Shown: positions 19,055-28,267, counted from the stretch's first letter. The stretch: DNA of 64,000 nucleotides from Pseudidiomarina aestuarii (GCF_003987355.1 NZ_PIPR01000001.1:1736001-1800000); one strand, 5' to 3'. The notes: generated from the letters alone by a model not told the origin. Translations and numbers: made by a program.

Positions 19055-20122
19055 CTACTGAATACTAAAATCCAATTGAACGGTCTGATCAGTTGCTACA
19101 ACCGCTTCGCCATTCTCAAACTTGGGTGCATAGCGCCAGCTCTCAACCGCTTCTATTGAACTTCTGACAAACTCTGGCGGCGTGTCTTCCGAATGAATTG
19201 GCTCTGCATTCATTACAAATCCGGACTCATCAATATCGAACTGCACCGTAACACTGCCTGATAACTTCTTCGTTGCGTAACTTATTGGATAAACCGGATT
19301 CACACGGAACAAAGGCTCTGGCTCGTTATTCTCGGACCATGGCTGCGCTGCGCCAATAGCAACACAATGCTCGGTTGCTTGTTCGCTCTCGCCCTTCCTC
19401 TCATAGAGTTCCACTAGGGCGGCATGGGATAATAGCTTCAACCGTCTACCTGCAGCTTCGTCGGCATTAGCGCTCGCAATAACCGATTCGTAGAGTTCAA
19501 TAGCCGAATTACGACGATTCTTCGAAAAATGGTTATGCGCTAGGTACAGTTGTAATGTGAGCACACTCAGGTCTGAGGCGGGCAATTCACTTTCAAGCTG
19601 TTCCAGAGCCGGCTCAAGAATAGGTGCTAAAGGAATATCTTCGCGATGCCAATATTTAGCACCATCGACTAAGGTTGCTGCATAGAGTTGCGGATTGGCT
19701 TTTTGTAATGGCGCTATCAATGCTAAATACCGTTCACGGAGCTCCTGCTTTCTATAACTCGAATACGGTATCGACATGGCAGCGTCGTACGCATCTAACC
19801 AACGCGCATCAGTCTTGCTTAACTCCGCTTCGTAGACGCTTAGAATAAGGTCGCCCATAGACTTCAGTATGTCTCGATCTTGTCCGGCTGAATGAGGAGA
19901 TTTTAAATAATTTATGGCGAGATTGGCCGAATTGATCGAATCGTCGCCGAAGTAATTTCGACCCGTTTGGTAAGCTTCGAAAGCAGCTGCGGATAACTCG
20001 GTACTCGGAGTTTCCGATACATCTAACATGGCTTGGTAATCTGCATAGGCTTGCTGAAATGCTTGTTTTGCATCTTGTGCCCAGGCTCCAGAACTCAAAA
20101 GTAAACCGACACTGAGTGCCAC
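19055..20122 (-). CDS. TPR protein with TonB C-terminal domain, start disturbed
   Basis: A 355-residue reading frame. The N-terminus after GTG 20122 is a signal-peptide core (hydrophobic LSVGLLL, cleavage after AWA). Helical TPR-like repeats (about 30-250) follow, then a TonB C-terminal domain (about 265-355) with VNPVYPISY, GSVTVQFDIDESG and WRYAP. With a signal peptide and no anchor it would be periplasmic rather than a classical TonB. No ATG exists in frame. An ATG at 20148 begins MKGKILAG one frame off, as if one base were missing within the signal peptide (see findings). Confidence 0.75.
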   Translation of the reverse strand: MALSVGLLLSSGAWAQDAKQAFQQAYADYQAMLDVSETPSTELSAAAFEAYQTGRNYFGDDSINSANLAINYLKSPHSAGQDRDILKSMGDLILSVYEAELSKTDARWLDAYDAAMSIPYSSYRKQELRERYLALIAPLQKANPQLYAATLVDGAKYWHREDIPLAPILEPALEQLESELPASDLSVLTLQLYLAHNHFSKNRRNSAIELYESVIASANADEAAGRRLKLLSHAALVELYERKGESEQATEHCVAIGAAQPWSENNEPEPLFRVNPVYPISYATKKLSGSVTVQFDIDESGFVMNAEPIHSEDTPPEFVRSSIEAVESWRYAPKFENGEAVVATDQTVQLDFSIQ

Positions 20123-20216
20123 TGACCAGCCAATATCTTTCCTTTCATAACGAAGTTTTCGCTTATTCTACTCAAATGTGATACATGAATTTAACATTCA
20201 AACGAGTCGTTTAGCA

Positions 20217-20247
20217 ATAAAAAAGCCGCGCTTTTTAAGGCGCGGCT
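20217..20247 (-). terminator. rho-independent terminator of the S9 peptidase gene
   Basis: On the minus strand GCCGCGC and GCGCGGC form a 7-bp stem followed by TTTTTTTATT, 22 bp after the stop codon at 20269. Confidence 0.9.
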
Positions 20248-20268
20248 GTCATTCAAAACGAACTCGTT

Positions 20269-22419
20269 TTACTGTTTCGGTAGCTCTTTAAAGCCCATGT
20301 TCCAGAGCGTGAAGCCATAAATATCAGCGTACTGCTCAATAGTCTTCGATACTGGCGTACCCGCACCGTGACCCGCGTTGGTTTCAATGCGGATCAATTG
20401 TGGGTTCTTACCACCATCCTTCGCTTGCAACTCCGCAGCAAACTTAAAGGAATGCGCAGGAACTACACGATCATCATGGTCACCCGTGGTGATTAACGTA
20501 GCCGGATAGTTCACACCTTCCTCAACATTGTGCACTGGTGAGTAACCTAACAGATACTCGAACATCTCAGGGCTGTCTTCAGCGGTACCGTAGTCATACG
20601 CCCAACCTGCACCTGCAGTGAAGGTGTGGTAACGCAACATATCGAGTACACCAACTGCTGGCAATGCCACTTGAGCTAAGTCAGGACGCTGAGTCATGAC
20701 AGCACCGACCAATAATCCGCCGTTAGAACCACCATTAATAGCCAGGCGTTCGCTGGAGGTATATTTTTCCGCAATCAGATATTCACCAGCGGCGATAAAG
20801 TCATCAAATACATTTTGTTTCTGCATTTGCGTACCAGCAATGTGCCACTCTTTACCGTACTCACCGCCGCCGCGTAAGTTGGCAACTGCATAGACACCGC
20901 CAAGCTCAAGCCACATAGCTCGAATCATGCTAAACGAAGGCGTCAGGCTGATATTGAAGCCACCATAACCATACAGAATGGTTGGGTTTGTGCCATCAAG
21001 CTCAAGACCTTTCTTATGCGTGATAATCATCGGTACTCGTGTGCCATCTTTCGACATATAGAACACTTGCTTCGACTCGTAGGCTGAGCTATCAAAATCT
21101 GCTTTAGACGCCTCGTACACAGACGACTCACCGCTATCGGGGTCGTACGCATAAATGGTGCTTGGCGTATTGTAGTTGGCGAAAGTGTAGTAAATGGTTT
21201 CAGCTTCATCTTTGCCACTAAAACCACCAATGCTACCGACACCTGGCAATTCGATATCGCGAACCTTATCGCCGTCATAGTTGTATTGCTCGATACGAGC
21301 AATGGCATCGACCATGTATTCGGCATAGATATAGCCTGCACCGGTTGACGGACTCAACACATTCTCACTTTCCGGAATAAAGTCGACCCAGTTATCCGGC
21401 TGCGGGGCACTTGCATCAACGGTCACGACACGACGATTAGGTGCGTCGAGGTCGGTCACCAAATACAGCTTAGAGCCCACATTATCGAGAACATAAGTAT
21501 CTGAATTCGTATCACCTAATACAGTCACTAATTCGCTGTCCGGCTTGCTCAAATCTTTCATGAACAACTTGTTGCCGGAAGTTGATACTGCAGCCGAAAT
21601 GAATAGATACTGATCATCTTCACTCACAGAACCACCGACATAACGGTGCTTCTGCTCTTCAGTTCCGCCAAAGATAACCGCATCGTCAGCTTGCGCAGTG
21701 CCTAGTTTATGGTAGTAAAGTTTATGCTGATCAGTCTTAGCTGATAGTTCGCTGCCCTCAGGCTTGTCATAGCTTGAATAGAAGAAGCCATCATTGCCCT
21801 TCCATGAAATCCCGCTAAATTTTACATCGATGAGTTCAGGCTCAAGTTGTTCTTTGGTCTCAGCATCAATAATGATGATCTTACGCCAATCACTACCACC
21901 TTCTGAAATTGCGTAGGCTGCCAATGAGCCGTCACGGGAAAAACTTAATGTTGCCAGTGACGTTGTTCCATCTTCACTAAAGGTGTTCGGGTCTAGGAAC
22001 ACTTCGGTGTTGCCATCGGCATCTGTGCGATACACAACCGATTGGTTCTGTAGACCATCATTCTTGTAGAAGTAGGTGTAATCACCTTCTTTAAATGGCG
22101 CGCTCACCTTCTCGTAGTTCCATAGCGCGCTCAGGCGATCCTCAATAGCCTGGCGATAAGGAATCTGTTCTAGGTAACCAAACGTCACTTCGTTTTGGGC
22201 TTTAACCCAAGCTTCGGTTTCGGTACTGCGATCGTCTTCTAACCACCGATATGGATCAGGTACTTGCGTACCGAAATAGGTATCAACTACGTCACCTTGG
22301 TAAGTAGTTGGATAAGTAATGGCTTGGCCCTCTGACTGCTTCACAGTGGCTTCGTCCTCTGGTTGTGGTGAGCACGCAGCCAATACGGCTACGGCGAGAA
22401 CACCAATGACTTTTTTCAT
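20269..22419 (-). CDS. prolyl oligopeptidase family lipoprotein peptidase
   Basis: A 716-residue S9A peptidase. The ATG at 22419, after GAGGG, starts a lipoprotein signal ending at LAAC; the longer upstream extension runs into a repeat and is rejected. Propeller domain about 75-430; alpha/beta hydrolase domain about 440-716, with nucleophile motif GGSNGG, Asp in GDHDDRV and His in AGHGAGT. It should hydrolyse proline-containing oligopeptides at the periplasmic face. It is paralogous to the oligopeptidase B gene 5 kb away, and both mature proteins begin CSPQPE. Confidence 0.92.
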   Translation of the reverse strand: MKKVIGVLAVAVLAACSPQPEDEATVKQSEGQAITYPTTYQGDVVDTYFGTQVPDPYRWLEDDRSTETEAWVKAQNEVTFGYLEQIPYRQAIEDRLSALWNYEKVSAPFKEGDYTYFYKNDGLQNQSVVYRTDADGNTEVFLDPNTFSEDGTTSLATLSFSRDGSLAAYAISEGGSDWRKIIIIDAETKEQLEPELIDVKFSGISWKGNDGFFYSSYDKPEGSELSAKTDQHKLYYHKLGTAQADDAVIFGGTEEQKHRYVGGSVSEDDQYLFISAAVSTSGNKLFMKDLSKPDSELVTVLGDTNSDTYVLDNVGSKLYLVTDLDAPNRRVVTVDASAPQPDNWVDFIPESENVLSPSTGAGYIYAEYMVDAIARIEQYNYDGDKVRDIELPGVGSIGGFSGKDEAETIYYTFANYNTPSTIYAYDPDSGESSVYEASKADFDSSAYESKQVFYMSKDGTRVPMIITHKKGLELDGTNPTILYGYGGFNISLTPSFSMIRAMWLELGGVYAVANLRGGGEYGKEWHIAGTQMQKQNVFDDFIAAGEYLIAEKYTSSERLAINGGSNGGLLVGAVMTQRPDLAQVALPAVGVLDMLRYHTFTAGAGWAYDYGTAEDSPEMFEYLLGYSPVHNVEEGVNYPATLITTGDHDDRVVPAHSFKFAAELQAKDGGKNPQLIRIETNAGHGAGTPVSKTIEQYADIYGFTLWNMGFKELPKQ

Positions 22420-22443
22420 AATATTCCCTCTTATTAAATGCCG

Positions 22444-22542
22444 GGTGACCAGTGAACAGTAACTAGTGAAATGAAAATTCACTCTGCTCCTCGTCACTAT
22501 TTTTTATTGTTTTCTTTACTGTTTACTCTTCACTTTTTGCTG
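22444..22542. repeat. heptamer-array inverted repeat, copy 1 (GTGAAC type)
   Basis: Left arm of four heptamers from 22444 (GGTGACC, AGTGAAC, then AGTAACT, AGTGAAA). Right arm of four complementary-type heptamers from 22514 (CTTTACT, GTTTACT, then CTTCACT, TTTTGCT). About 42 bp lie between the arms. It fills the gap between the S9 peptidase start and the next glutathione transferase stop. Confidence 0.7.
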
Positions 22543-22546
22543 GCCG

Positions 22547-23107
22547 TTAGCTCAGCGCCGGGTGAGTGTTTGCAAACCACGCATGCCCATCAATTGCGGC
22601 TAAAAACTGTTGCAGTCGTGGATACTGCTGTATATCGATTCGTTTGCGAAATACCGCCCAACTCAAATAACACGCGAGTCGTAATTGACCATCCGTGTAG
22701 GGTCCAGCATCTGGCAACGCATACTTCTCAAGCTCTGCCAGTACCGTTTCCACTCGGCTCTCTTGCCGTTTTAAATAACTACTTTGTTCGCCAGTCAACC
22801 CGTCCATCTCTAATAAAAATAGATTTACGGTCGTATCAAGCGCCGTGTTCACTAAGCAAAACAAATCAAAATCCGAGCTGTCGGTGCAAAAAGGTTGCTC
22901 CGCGCGCTCTCGAAGATATCGTAAAATAGCAGCAGAATCGTGCAGTTTCACGTCGTCATGCCGAAAAAACGGGACACGCTGCGTGGGTGAGCCCGTTGCG
23001 GCTCCGGCGCGGTCTGTTGGAATAAATTCAAACTCCTGCTGATTTAGCGCCAGTACAATGCGACAATGACGGACGAACGGTGATGTATAACTTCCGTAAA
23101 GCTTCAT
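22547..23107 (-). CDS. glutathione S-transferase N-terminal-domain protein
   Basis: A 186-residue protein started at the ATG 23107, after GGGAG; the TTG 12 bp further out is rejected. The thioredoxin-like domain has YTSPFVRHCRI, TQRVPFF with the cis-Pro, and HDSAAILRYL. The C-terminal helical domain is short and divergent. It is a probable GST whose substrate is unknown. It diverges from the DUF502 gene 55 bp away. Confidence 0.85.
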   Translation of the reverse strand: MKLYGSYTSPFVRHCRIVLALNQQEFEFIPTDRAGAATGSPTQRVPFFRHDDVKLHDSAAILRYLRERAEQPFCTDSSDFDLFCLVNTALDTTVNLFLLEMDGLTGEQSSYLKRQESRVETVLAELEKYALPDAGPYTDGQLRLACYLSWAVFRKRIDIQQYPRLQQFLAAIDGHAWFANTHPALS

Positions 23108-23162
23108 ACCTACTCCCAAAACACGTTAAGCTAAGGCACTTGTTGCCAAAGAGATTAGCACA

Positions 23163-23783
23163 ATGAAAAACGCCATACAGCACTTACTAAAGGGTCTTGC
23201 GATCTTATTGCCGATTGTCGTAACAATCGCCGTGGTTCACTGGCTGCTCGTGACTATCGAGACTTGGTTGCGACCGCTCTGGGTCGCAATTTTGGGAGAT
23301 CAATTTTACTTCCCTGGTCTCGCCTTCGTCAGCTTTCTTGTCATTGCTGCCATCATTGGCTTTAGTGCTCGTTGGACTTTTATCAATCAGTTCTGGATGT
23401 TGCCCGGCAAAATTATGGAGCAAATGCCATTACTGCGCAGTCTTTACGGGACTATCACGGATATCTTCGACTTGATGGGCGGTGAACACTTTGCGGAAGA
23501 ATCCGTTGTGCTGGTGACGTTACCAGGCAGCGAGCTGCGCTTGTTGGGCATAGTGACCAAAAAATCTGGCGATAAAGATGACCGACTTTCGAACTTACTG
23601 AGAGACGAGGAGATTGCTGTATTTCTGCCGATGGCATACAACGTCGGTGGTTATATGATTATGGTTCCGACCAGTTCTGTTGAACCTGTCGATATGTCAC
23701 CAGCTGACGCGATGCAGCTAACCATCAGCGCTGGTATCGGAAAAAGTCGAAACTTTCCCAGTTCACCCAGAAAAGAGAAGTAG
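23163..23783 (+). CDS. DUF502 family membrane protein
   Basis: A 206-residue protein with two N-terminal transmembrane helices (about 9-31 and 53-75) and a soluble C-terminal part carrying EQMPLLRSLYGTITDI, VLVTLPGSEL and the conserved AVFLPMAYNVGGYMIMVP. These are hallmarks of DUF502, an inner-membrane family of unknown function. The downstream esterase starts 2 bp after its stop, so the two are co-transcribed. Confidence 0.9.
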   Translation: MKNAIQHLLKGLAILLPIVVTIAVVHWLLVTIETWLRPLWVAILGDQFYFPGLAFVSFLVIAAIIGFSARWTFINQFWMLPGKIMEQMPLLRSLYGTITDIFDLMGGEHFAEESVVLVTLPGSELRLLGIVTKKSGDKDDRLSNLLRDEEIAVFLPMAYNVGGYMIMVPTSSVEPVDMSPADAMQLTISAGIGKSRNFPSSPRKEK

Positions 23784-23785
23784 AC

Positions 23786-24445
23786 ATGCCCTATTTGCCT
23801 TGCGTAGAAATTGAACCCTCCAGCGGAGCTGCAAATCGTAGTGTAATTTGGTTGCACGGACTGGGGGCTGACGGCAATGATTTCGCGCCACTCGTGCCAC
23901 ATCTTCAACTGCCGAGCCATGCTCATGTGCGTTTTATTTTTCCTCATGCGCCGCAGATACCTGTCACAGTAAATGGTGGTATGCGGATGCCTGCATGGTA
24001 CGACATTTTAGAAATGTCGATTGATAGGCGTGTAGACGAGACACAACTACGCCAATCAGCTGCTGAAGTCAATAAATTGATAGAACGTGAAATTGAGCGT
24101 GGTATTAAGCCTGAACATATATTGTTGGCTGGTTTCTCACAGGGGGGCGCAGTTGCCTATGAAGCAGCTTTGACTTATCCACAAAAGCTCTGTGGATTAC
24201 TCGCTTTGTCTACCTATCTGGCTACTCATGCGTCCATTCAAACAGCGCCAGCAAACGCCGACCTCCCAATACTGATTCAGCATGGCTCACAAGACCCAGT
24301 GGTACCTGAATCTTTAGGTCAGCAAGCACGGGACTGGCTGCAGCAACGAGGTTATCCGGTTACGTATCAGACCTTTGCCATGCAGCATCAAGTTTGTGGC
24401 GAACAAGTTGCCGCCATCAATGCTTGGCTAGCTCAACACCTGTAG
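23786..24445 (+). CDS. carboxylesterase/phospholipase family hydrolase
   Basis: A 219-residue alpha/beta hydrolase of the bacterial carboxylesterase/acyl-protein-thioesterase group. WLHGLGADGNDF forms the oxyanion region, GFSQGG (near 114-119) holds the catalytic Ser, GSQDPVVP the Asp, and the His is in FAMQHQVCG. This His sits in MQHQV rather than the usual MGHxV. There is no signal peptide. Its 3' end overlaps the convergent purK by 18 bp. Confidence 0.9.
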   Translation: MPYLPCVEIEPSSGAANRSVIWLHGLGADGNDFAPLVPHLQLPSHAHVRFIFPHAPQIPVTVNGGMRMPAWYDILEMSIDRRVDETQLRQSAAEVNKLIEREIERGIKPEHILLAGFSQGGAVAYEAALTYPQKLCGLLALSTYLATHASIQTAPANADLPILIQHGSQDPVVPESLGQQARDWLQQRGYPVTYQTFAMQHQVCGEQVAAINAWLAQHL

Positions 24446-25513
24446 CTTCTCAGCCCACAAACCGACCCATTGTAAGGCTGTGTCACGATTCGCGGTGCGA
24501 ATATTGACATGGCCTACTTTACGGCCTGGTCGCGGATCTTTGTTGTACCAATGACATTGCGTATCGGCATGATGCCAAAGGCCGGCTGGAATTTGCTCGG
24601 CACCGATGACATTGATCATCAAGGTGGGTTCAACGCGTAGTTGAGGCAAAGGCATCCCGGTCAAAGCACGGATGTGGAGATCAAACTGACTGCAGTTGGC
24701 GCCAGTCATGGTCCAATGTCCCGAGTTGTGCACTCGCGGAGCAATTTCATTCACGAGCAAATCCGCCGCATCACCCTCACCGACGACAAAAAACTCGATG
24801 GCGAGAACACCCACATAATTCAGTGCGTTAGTAATGCTTCGAAAGGCCTCTTCCGCGCGGCTTTGCCAACTAGCTGGGACTGCATCAATAGCACCCAAGC
24901 TGTAACTTAAAATACCGCGGTCATGAACGTTCGTAATGAGCGGGAAACAGCACAGACTGCCGTCTTTTGCTCGAGCACCAACGAGCGATACTTCCTTACT
25001 AAACGGGATCATAGCTTCCACAATACCCGGCTGCTGCCCAGCTTCTTGTGCAACACTTGCGGGATTGTCGGTCAATTTGAAACGCCATTGACCTTTGCCG
25101 TCATAACCACCTCGAGCCGCTTTGATCACTTGCGGCTGATCAGCGTCCGCCAGGTACTTTTCGAGTTCATCGGCAGTATTGAAACTGCGCCATGGCGAGG
25201 TTGCAACGCGGCAATCATCAAATAACTTCTTCTCGGTGCGACGATCGGTGAGCGCTTTGATGCGCGCTGGGTCCATCAAAAACTTATCGTTCGCAGCAGC
25301 AATCACATCAGCGGGAATATCTTCATGTTCCCAACTCACCACATCAGCCCAATCAATGGCTTCAGCTAAAGAGCGACTGAGTTCAATTTGCGCACTCAAT
25401 GGCTTCACTTTCTCGCTGCGTGTGCTGTAGAGCAGGCATTCGTGTCCATGACTAATGGCGCTGCCGCCTAACATTTGGCCGAGTTGGCCATCACCGATAA
25501 AGAGTATCTTCAT
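24428..25513 (-). CDS. purK: 5-(carboxyamino)imidazole ribonucleotide synthase
   Basis: A 361-residue ATP-grasp enzyme that makes N5-CAIR from AIR, bicarbonate and ATP in purine synthesis. It has the N-terminal GDGQLGQML, the ATP-grasp segment [15 protein letters not shown] (near 130), [14 protein letters not shown], and [14 protein letters not shown] (near 255). It overlaps purE by 4 bp (ATGA) and so lies in the usual purEK operon. Confidence 0.96.
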   Translation of the reverse strand: MKILFIGDGQLGQMLGGSAISHGHECLLYSTRSEKVKPLSAQIELSRSLAEAIDWADVVSWEHEDIPADVIAAANDKFLMDPARIKALTDRRTEKKLFDDCRVATSPWRSFNTADELEKYLADADQPQVIKAARGGYDGKGQWRFKLTDNPASVAQEAGQQPGIVEAMIPFSKEVSLVGARAKDGSLCCFPLITNVHDRGILSYSLGAIDAVPASWQSRAEEAFRSITNALNYVGVLAIEFFVVGEGDAADLLVNEIAPRVHNSGHWTMTGANCSQFDLHIRALTGMPLPQLRVEPTLMINVIGAEQIPAGLWHHADTQCHWYNKDPRPGRKVGHVNIRTANRDTALQWVGLWAEKLQVLS

Positions 25514-26007
25514 GCTTCTGGAAGTTCGAGGTCAGGACCATTCATTACTTTGTCGCGCTGAGCCTGGCGGAACGCTTGCACACGCTCACGCACTCCCGCG
25601 TCTTGATTGGCGACAATTTGTGCCGCTAACAAACCGGCGTTGGCTGCACCAGCAGAACCAATAGCGAGCGTTCCTACGGCAACACCCTTAGGCATCTGCA
25701 CAATAGACAACAAACTGTCGAGTCCTTTCAGTTGCTTGCTCGGAACAGGTACACCTAAAACAGGGATAGCGGTAAATGCCGCAAGCATACCAGGTAGATG
25801 TGCTGCGCCACCGGCACCAGCAATGACGACTGGAACGCCGTCTGCTTCAGCTTGAGTCATCGTCGTTTGAAGTAAATCAGGAGTGCGATGCGCAGAGACA
25901 ACTTGCGCGCGCCACTCTACACCCAAGTCTTTTAGCATTTGGGCGGCGTGTTGCATTACGGGCCAGTCGGATTGCGAGCCCATCAAAATCAGTACGGGGG
26001 CCATCAT
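25510..26007 (-). CDS. purE: N5-CAIR mutase, catalytic subunit
   Basis: A 165-residue class I PurE that converts N5-CAIR to [13 protein letters not shown] (near 10) and SAHRTPD (near 40) carry the catalytic Ser and His, and [11 protein letters not shown] follows. AAGGAG precedes two consecutive ATGs, so the start is 26007 or 26004. It is first in the purEK operon. Confidence 0.96.
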   Translation of the reverse strand: MMAPVLILMGSQSDWPVMQHAAQMLKDLGVEWRAQVVSAHRTPDLLQTTMTQAEADGVPVVIAGAGGAAHLPGMLAAFTAIPVLGVPVPSKQLKGLDSLLSIVQMPKGVAVGTLAIGSAGAANAGLLAAQIVANQDAGVRERVQAFRQAQRDKVMNGPDLELPEA

Positions 26008-26030
26008 CTGCTCCTTTTAGAAAGGTGCGA

Positions 26031-26059
26031 ATTGTAAACAGGTGCAGGAAAAGGTGCAA
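26031..26059 (-). promoter_or_regulatory. candidate promoter for purEK
   Basis: TTGCAC and TACAAT on the minus strand are spaced 17 bp, about 24 bp before the purE start. No PurR-type palindrome is evident beside it. Confidence 0.4.
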
Positions 26060-26061
26060 AT

Positions 26062-27084
26062 TTATCGCGCAACTTTCATCCGATTACGGCCACCGCTTTT
26101 CGCCCGATCCATGGCAGAATCTGCTTGTTCCAGCCATTGCCCCCAACTTTGTCCAACCTGCCACTGTGCTACCCCAGCACTAGCCGTAATAGTCATCATC
26201 AATGATTTAATCGCAAACGGTTCATTCCGCATGACATCCAACATGCCGCTGGTTAATTCAGCGGCGAGCTTTAACGGTGTGTTCGGGAAAATAACCATCA
26301 AAGCGGCGCCATTACTGCGCACTAATATATCTTGAGGTCGCGCTATACGTTTGACACGTTGTGCGGTCTCTTGGAGCACTTGGTCACCGACCATGTAGCC
26401 ATATTTGTCATTCACACTTTTAAACGCGTCCAAATCCAGGATGACCAAACTAAGGGGCGTTTTGTGCTTCTGAGCGACCGCAATTTGTTGCTGCAAAATA
26501 TCGGTCACTTGATCGCGCTTGTAGAAACCCGTCAAAGCATCTGTTGCTGAAATTCGTGACAAGTTCTTTTGCATCCGCGCCATCAGCACGAGAAATGTTG
26601 CACCCACTCCAATCAATACCAACATAGATATAGCAATGCGCCAGGCGTACTCAAATGGCAAAAATTTATAAGTAACAAATGCGAAGGCGGCATAAATCAG
26701 CATGATGACAAGGACAAATATTGCCTTGTCGAACATGAAAAAGACCATAGCCAGAACAGGGTACATCCAATACACACCTAGGATGCCACTCGATTTCATC
26801 GAAATACTGACTAATGTGCCAAGCGCACAAATAAAGAGAAAGTTAATCCACTGCGGAGCCAGTTCATGCCGATACACGACACCGACCAATAAGAAGGCCG
26901 CTCCAACCAGAGCAAGTGCGCCGCTATTTAGCCAAGCGCTTTGCAGAATAGATACGACGGAGAAAGCGAGAAGAACCAAGCCAACACCGATATAGATGAT
27001 TCGCATCGCGAGCAATCGAAAATGCTGCCAAAGATTTAATTGCGCTGCCGATTGCGGCAGATTGGAGGCGTTGGCCCAATCCAT
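26062..27084 (-). CDS. six-helix membrane protein with degenerate GGDEF domain
   Basis: A 340-residue protein with about six transmembrane helices (about 25-185) and a C-terminal GGDEF-fold domain (about 190-340). The fold elements DALTGFYKRD, DLDAFKSVNDKYGYMVGDQVL and ASAGVAQW are present. The catalytic signature, however, reads SNGAAL instead of GGDEF, so cyclase activity should be lost. The inhibitory-site RxxD (RPQD) is kept at the usual distance. It is therefore best read as a membrane c-di-GMP receptor rather than an enzyme. It lies just upstream of purE on the same strand, with a promoter between. Confidence 0.88.
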   Translation of the reverse strand: MDWANASNLPQSAAQLNLWQHFRLLAMRIIYIGVGLVLLAFSVVSILQSAWLNSGALALVGAAFLLVGVVYRHELAPQWINFLFICALGTLVSISMKSSGILGVYWMYPVLAMVFFMFDKAIFVLVIMLIYAAFAFVTYKFLPFEYAWRIAISMLVLIGVGATFLVLMARMQKNLSRISATDALTGFYKRDQVTDILQQQIAVAQKHKTPLSLVILDLDAFKSVNDKYGYMVGDQVLQETAQRVKRIARPQDILVRSNGAALMVIFPNTPLKLAAELTSGMLDVMRNEPFAIKSLMMTITASAGVAQWQVGQSWGQWLEQADSAMDRAKSGGRNRMKVAR

Positions 27085-27235
27085 AATGTGTCTCCGTACG
27101 AAACAGAATGATTACACTTTAACCTGAATAATGTTGAAAAGCATAGCTCTCTCTGCGCAAGATAATGCGTTGCGCAGCAGTAATGAGCTTTGCTACTGTT
27201 TCTATTATCAAATTTTATTCAAAGTAGGCTAGACC

Positions 27236-27784
27236 ATGCTTCTTCAGCTCGATCAAAGTGCCGTTGTTATTATAGACGTTCAGGAAAAACTCGCCCCGGT
27301 AATTCATCAGCGCGATCAAATTATTGCGCGGATCCGCTGGCTTGGTGAAATCGCCAATGAATTAAATGTTCCGATTGTCGTCTCTGAGCAATATCCCAAA
27401 GGCTTAGGCATCAGCGTAGATGACTTAGCAAAAGTTATCGAGAATGCTCGAGTGGTTGAGAAAATGCATTTTAGTGCCTGGCAGGAACCTCATTTTGTTG
27501 ACGCGATCAACGAAATTGAACGCAAACAAATCCTCTTAGTCGGCATGGAGGCGCACGTATGTGTATTGCAAACAGCTATGGATATGGCCGAACAAGGATT
27601 TGAAGTTTTTGTGGTTGAGGATGCGGTGGGCTCGCGGCGCGACTCTGATAAGCAAACAGCATTAAGGCGCCTGCAGCAAGCTGGAGTGACTATCATTACA
27701 TCAGAGATGGCTGCTTACGAATGGTTACACCGTTCGGGTACCGATACCTTCCGGCATATCACCAAGAATTGGATTCGTGGCTAA
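27236..27784 (+). CDS. isochorismatase-like cysteine hydrolase
   Basis: A 182-residue protein of the isochorismatase-like fold, YcaC-like. The triad is visible as D14 (VIIDVQ), K76 (VEKMHFSAW) and C109 (GMEAHVCV). The family contains amidohydrolases of varied substrates and the real one cannot be inferred. It stands alone, divergent from the degenerate GGDEF gene. A TGCGCAA/TTGCGCA inverted repeat (27154-27176) in its leader could be an operator. Confidence 0.88.
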   Translation: MLLQLDQSAVVIIDVQEKLAPVIHQRDQIIARIRWLGEIANELNVPIVVSEQYPKGLGISVDDLAKVIENARVVEKMHFSAWQEPHFVDAINEIERKQILLVGMEAHVCVLQTAMDMAEQGFEVFVVEDAVGSRRDSDKQTALRRLQQAGVTIITSEMAAYEWLHRSGTDTFRHITKNWIRG

Positions 27785-27813
27785 GTTGTCATCAACCGTT
27801 AATTATTCTTTAT

Positions 27814-27841
27814 TTGACAGTGCCTAAGATCAGCGTATACT
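27814..27841 (+). promoter_or_regulatory. strong sigma70 promoter of the cold-shock gene
   Basis: A perfect TTGACA -35 box and a TATACT -10 box are spaced 16 bp. They predict a 5' leader of about 135 nt before the csp start, comparable to the long leaders of E. coli cspA-type genes. Confidence 0.72.
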
Positions 27842-27847
27842 TGCTCC

Positions 27848-27982
27848 CGCTAAATAAATTCGGCTGTCTCATTGTGGCCTGTTACGAAGTCTACTGAATG
27901 TACCTCGTTTTGTAAGACCCCAGTTATGCACGATTTTTTAGCATTACCCTAGGTTTTAACATGCACTACGAGGATTTTCAGC
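27848..27982 (+). promoter_or_regulatory. long structured 5' leader of the cold-shock gene
   Basis: CCTCGT (27903-27908) is perfectly complementary to ACGAGG (27968-27973), which contains the Shine-Dalgarno bases 8-9 nt before the ATG. This could hide the ribosome site in one fold of the leader, as expected for temperature-responsive csp leaders. It was found by eye, and a 6-bp pairing alone is modest evidence. Confidence 0.45.
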
Positions 27983-28189
27983 ATGGCAACAGTTACTGGT
28001 AAAGTTAAGTTCTTCAACGAAGCTAAAGGCTTTGGTTTCATCGAGCAAGAACAAGGCGCAGACGTATTCGTACATTTCAGCGCGATTCAATCTGACGGTT
28101 TCAAAACTTTGGCTGAAGGCCAAACCGTTCAGTTCACTATCGCTCAAGGTCCTAAAGGTCCTCAAGCTGAAAACGTTGTTCCTATGTAA
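27983..28189 (+). CDS. CspA-family cold-shock protein
   Basis: A 68-residue single cold-shock domain. RNP1 (KGFGFI) and RNP2 (VFVHF) lie in the usual places, and the protein has the family length. It would bind single-stranded RNA and DNA as an RNA chaperone. It is monocistronic, with a strong promoter, a long leader and a terminator. Confidence 0.96.
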   Translation: MATVTGKVKFFNEAKGFGFIEQEQGADVFVHFSAIQSDGFKTLAEGQTVQFTIAQGPKGPQAENVVPM

Positions 28190-28236
28190 GGAATAGCCGA
28201 AATCGCTTCGCGATTTTAGCCAACGAATTCAAATTA

Positions 28237-28267
28237 GAAAGGCCGCTCATTGAGCGGCCTTTTTATT
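28237..28267. terminator. bidirectional terminator between csp and cysE
   Basis: AGGCCGCTCA/TGAGCGGCCT form a nearly loopless 10-bp stem followed by TTTTTAT on +. The tail on the minus side (TTTCTAATTT) is adequate for cysE. Confidence 0.88.

Noticed and set aside
27154-27176. Inverted repeat TGCGCAA/TTGCGCA as a terminator for the degenerate GGDEF gene.
   Set aside because: It lies upstream of that gene, not downstream, and has no T-run. At most it is an operator of the isochorismatase-like gene.
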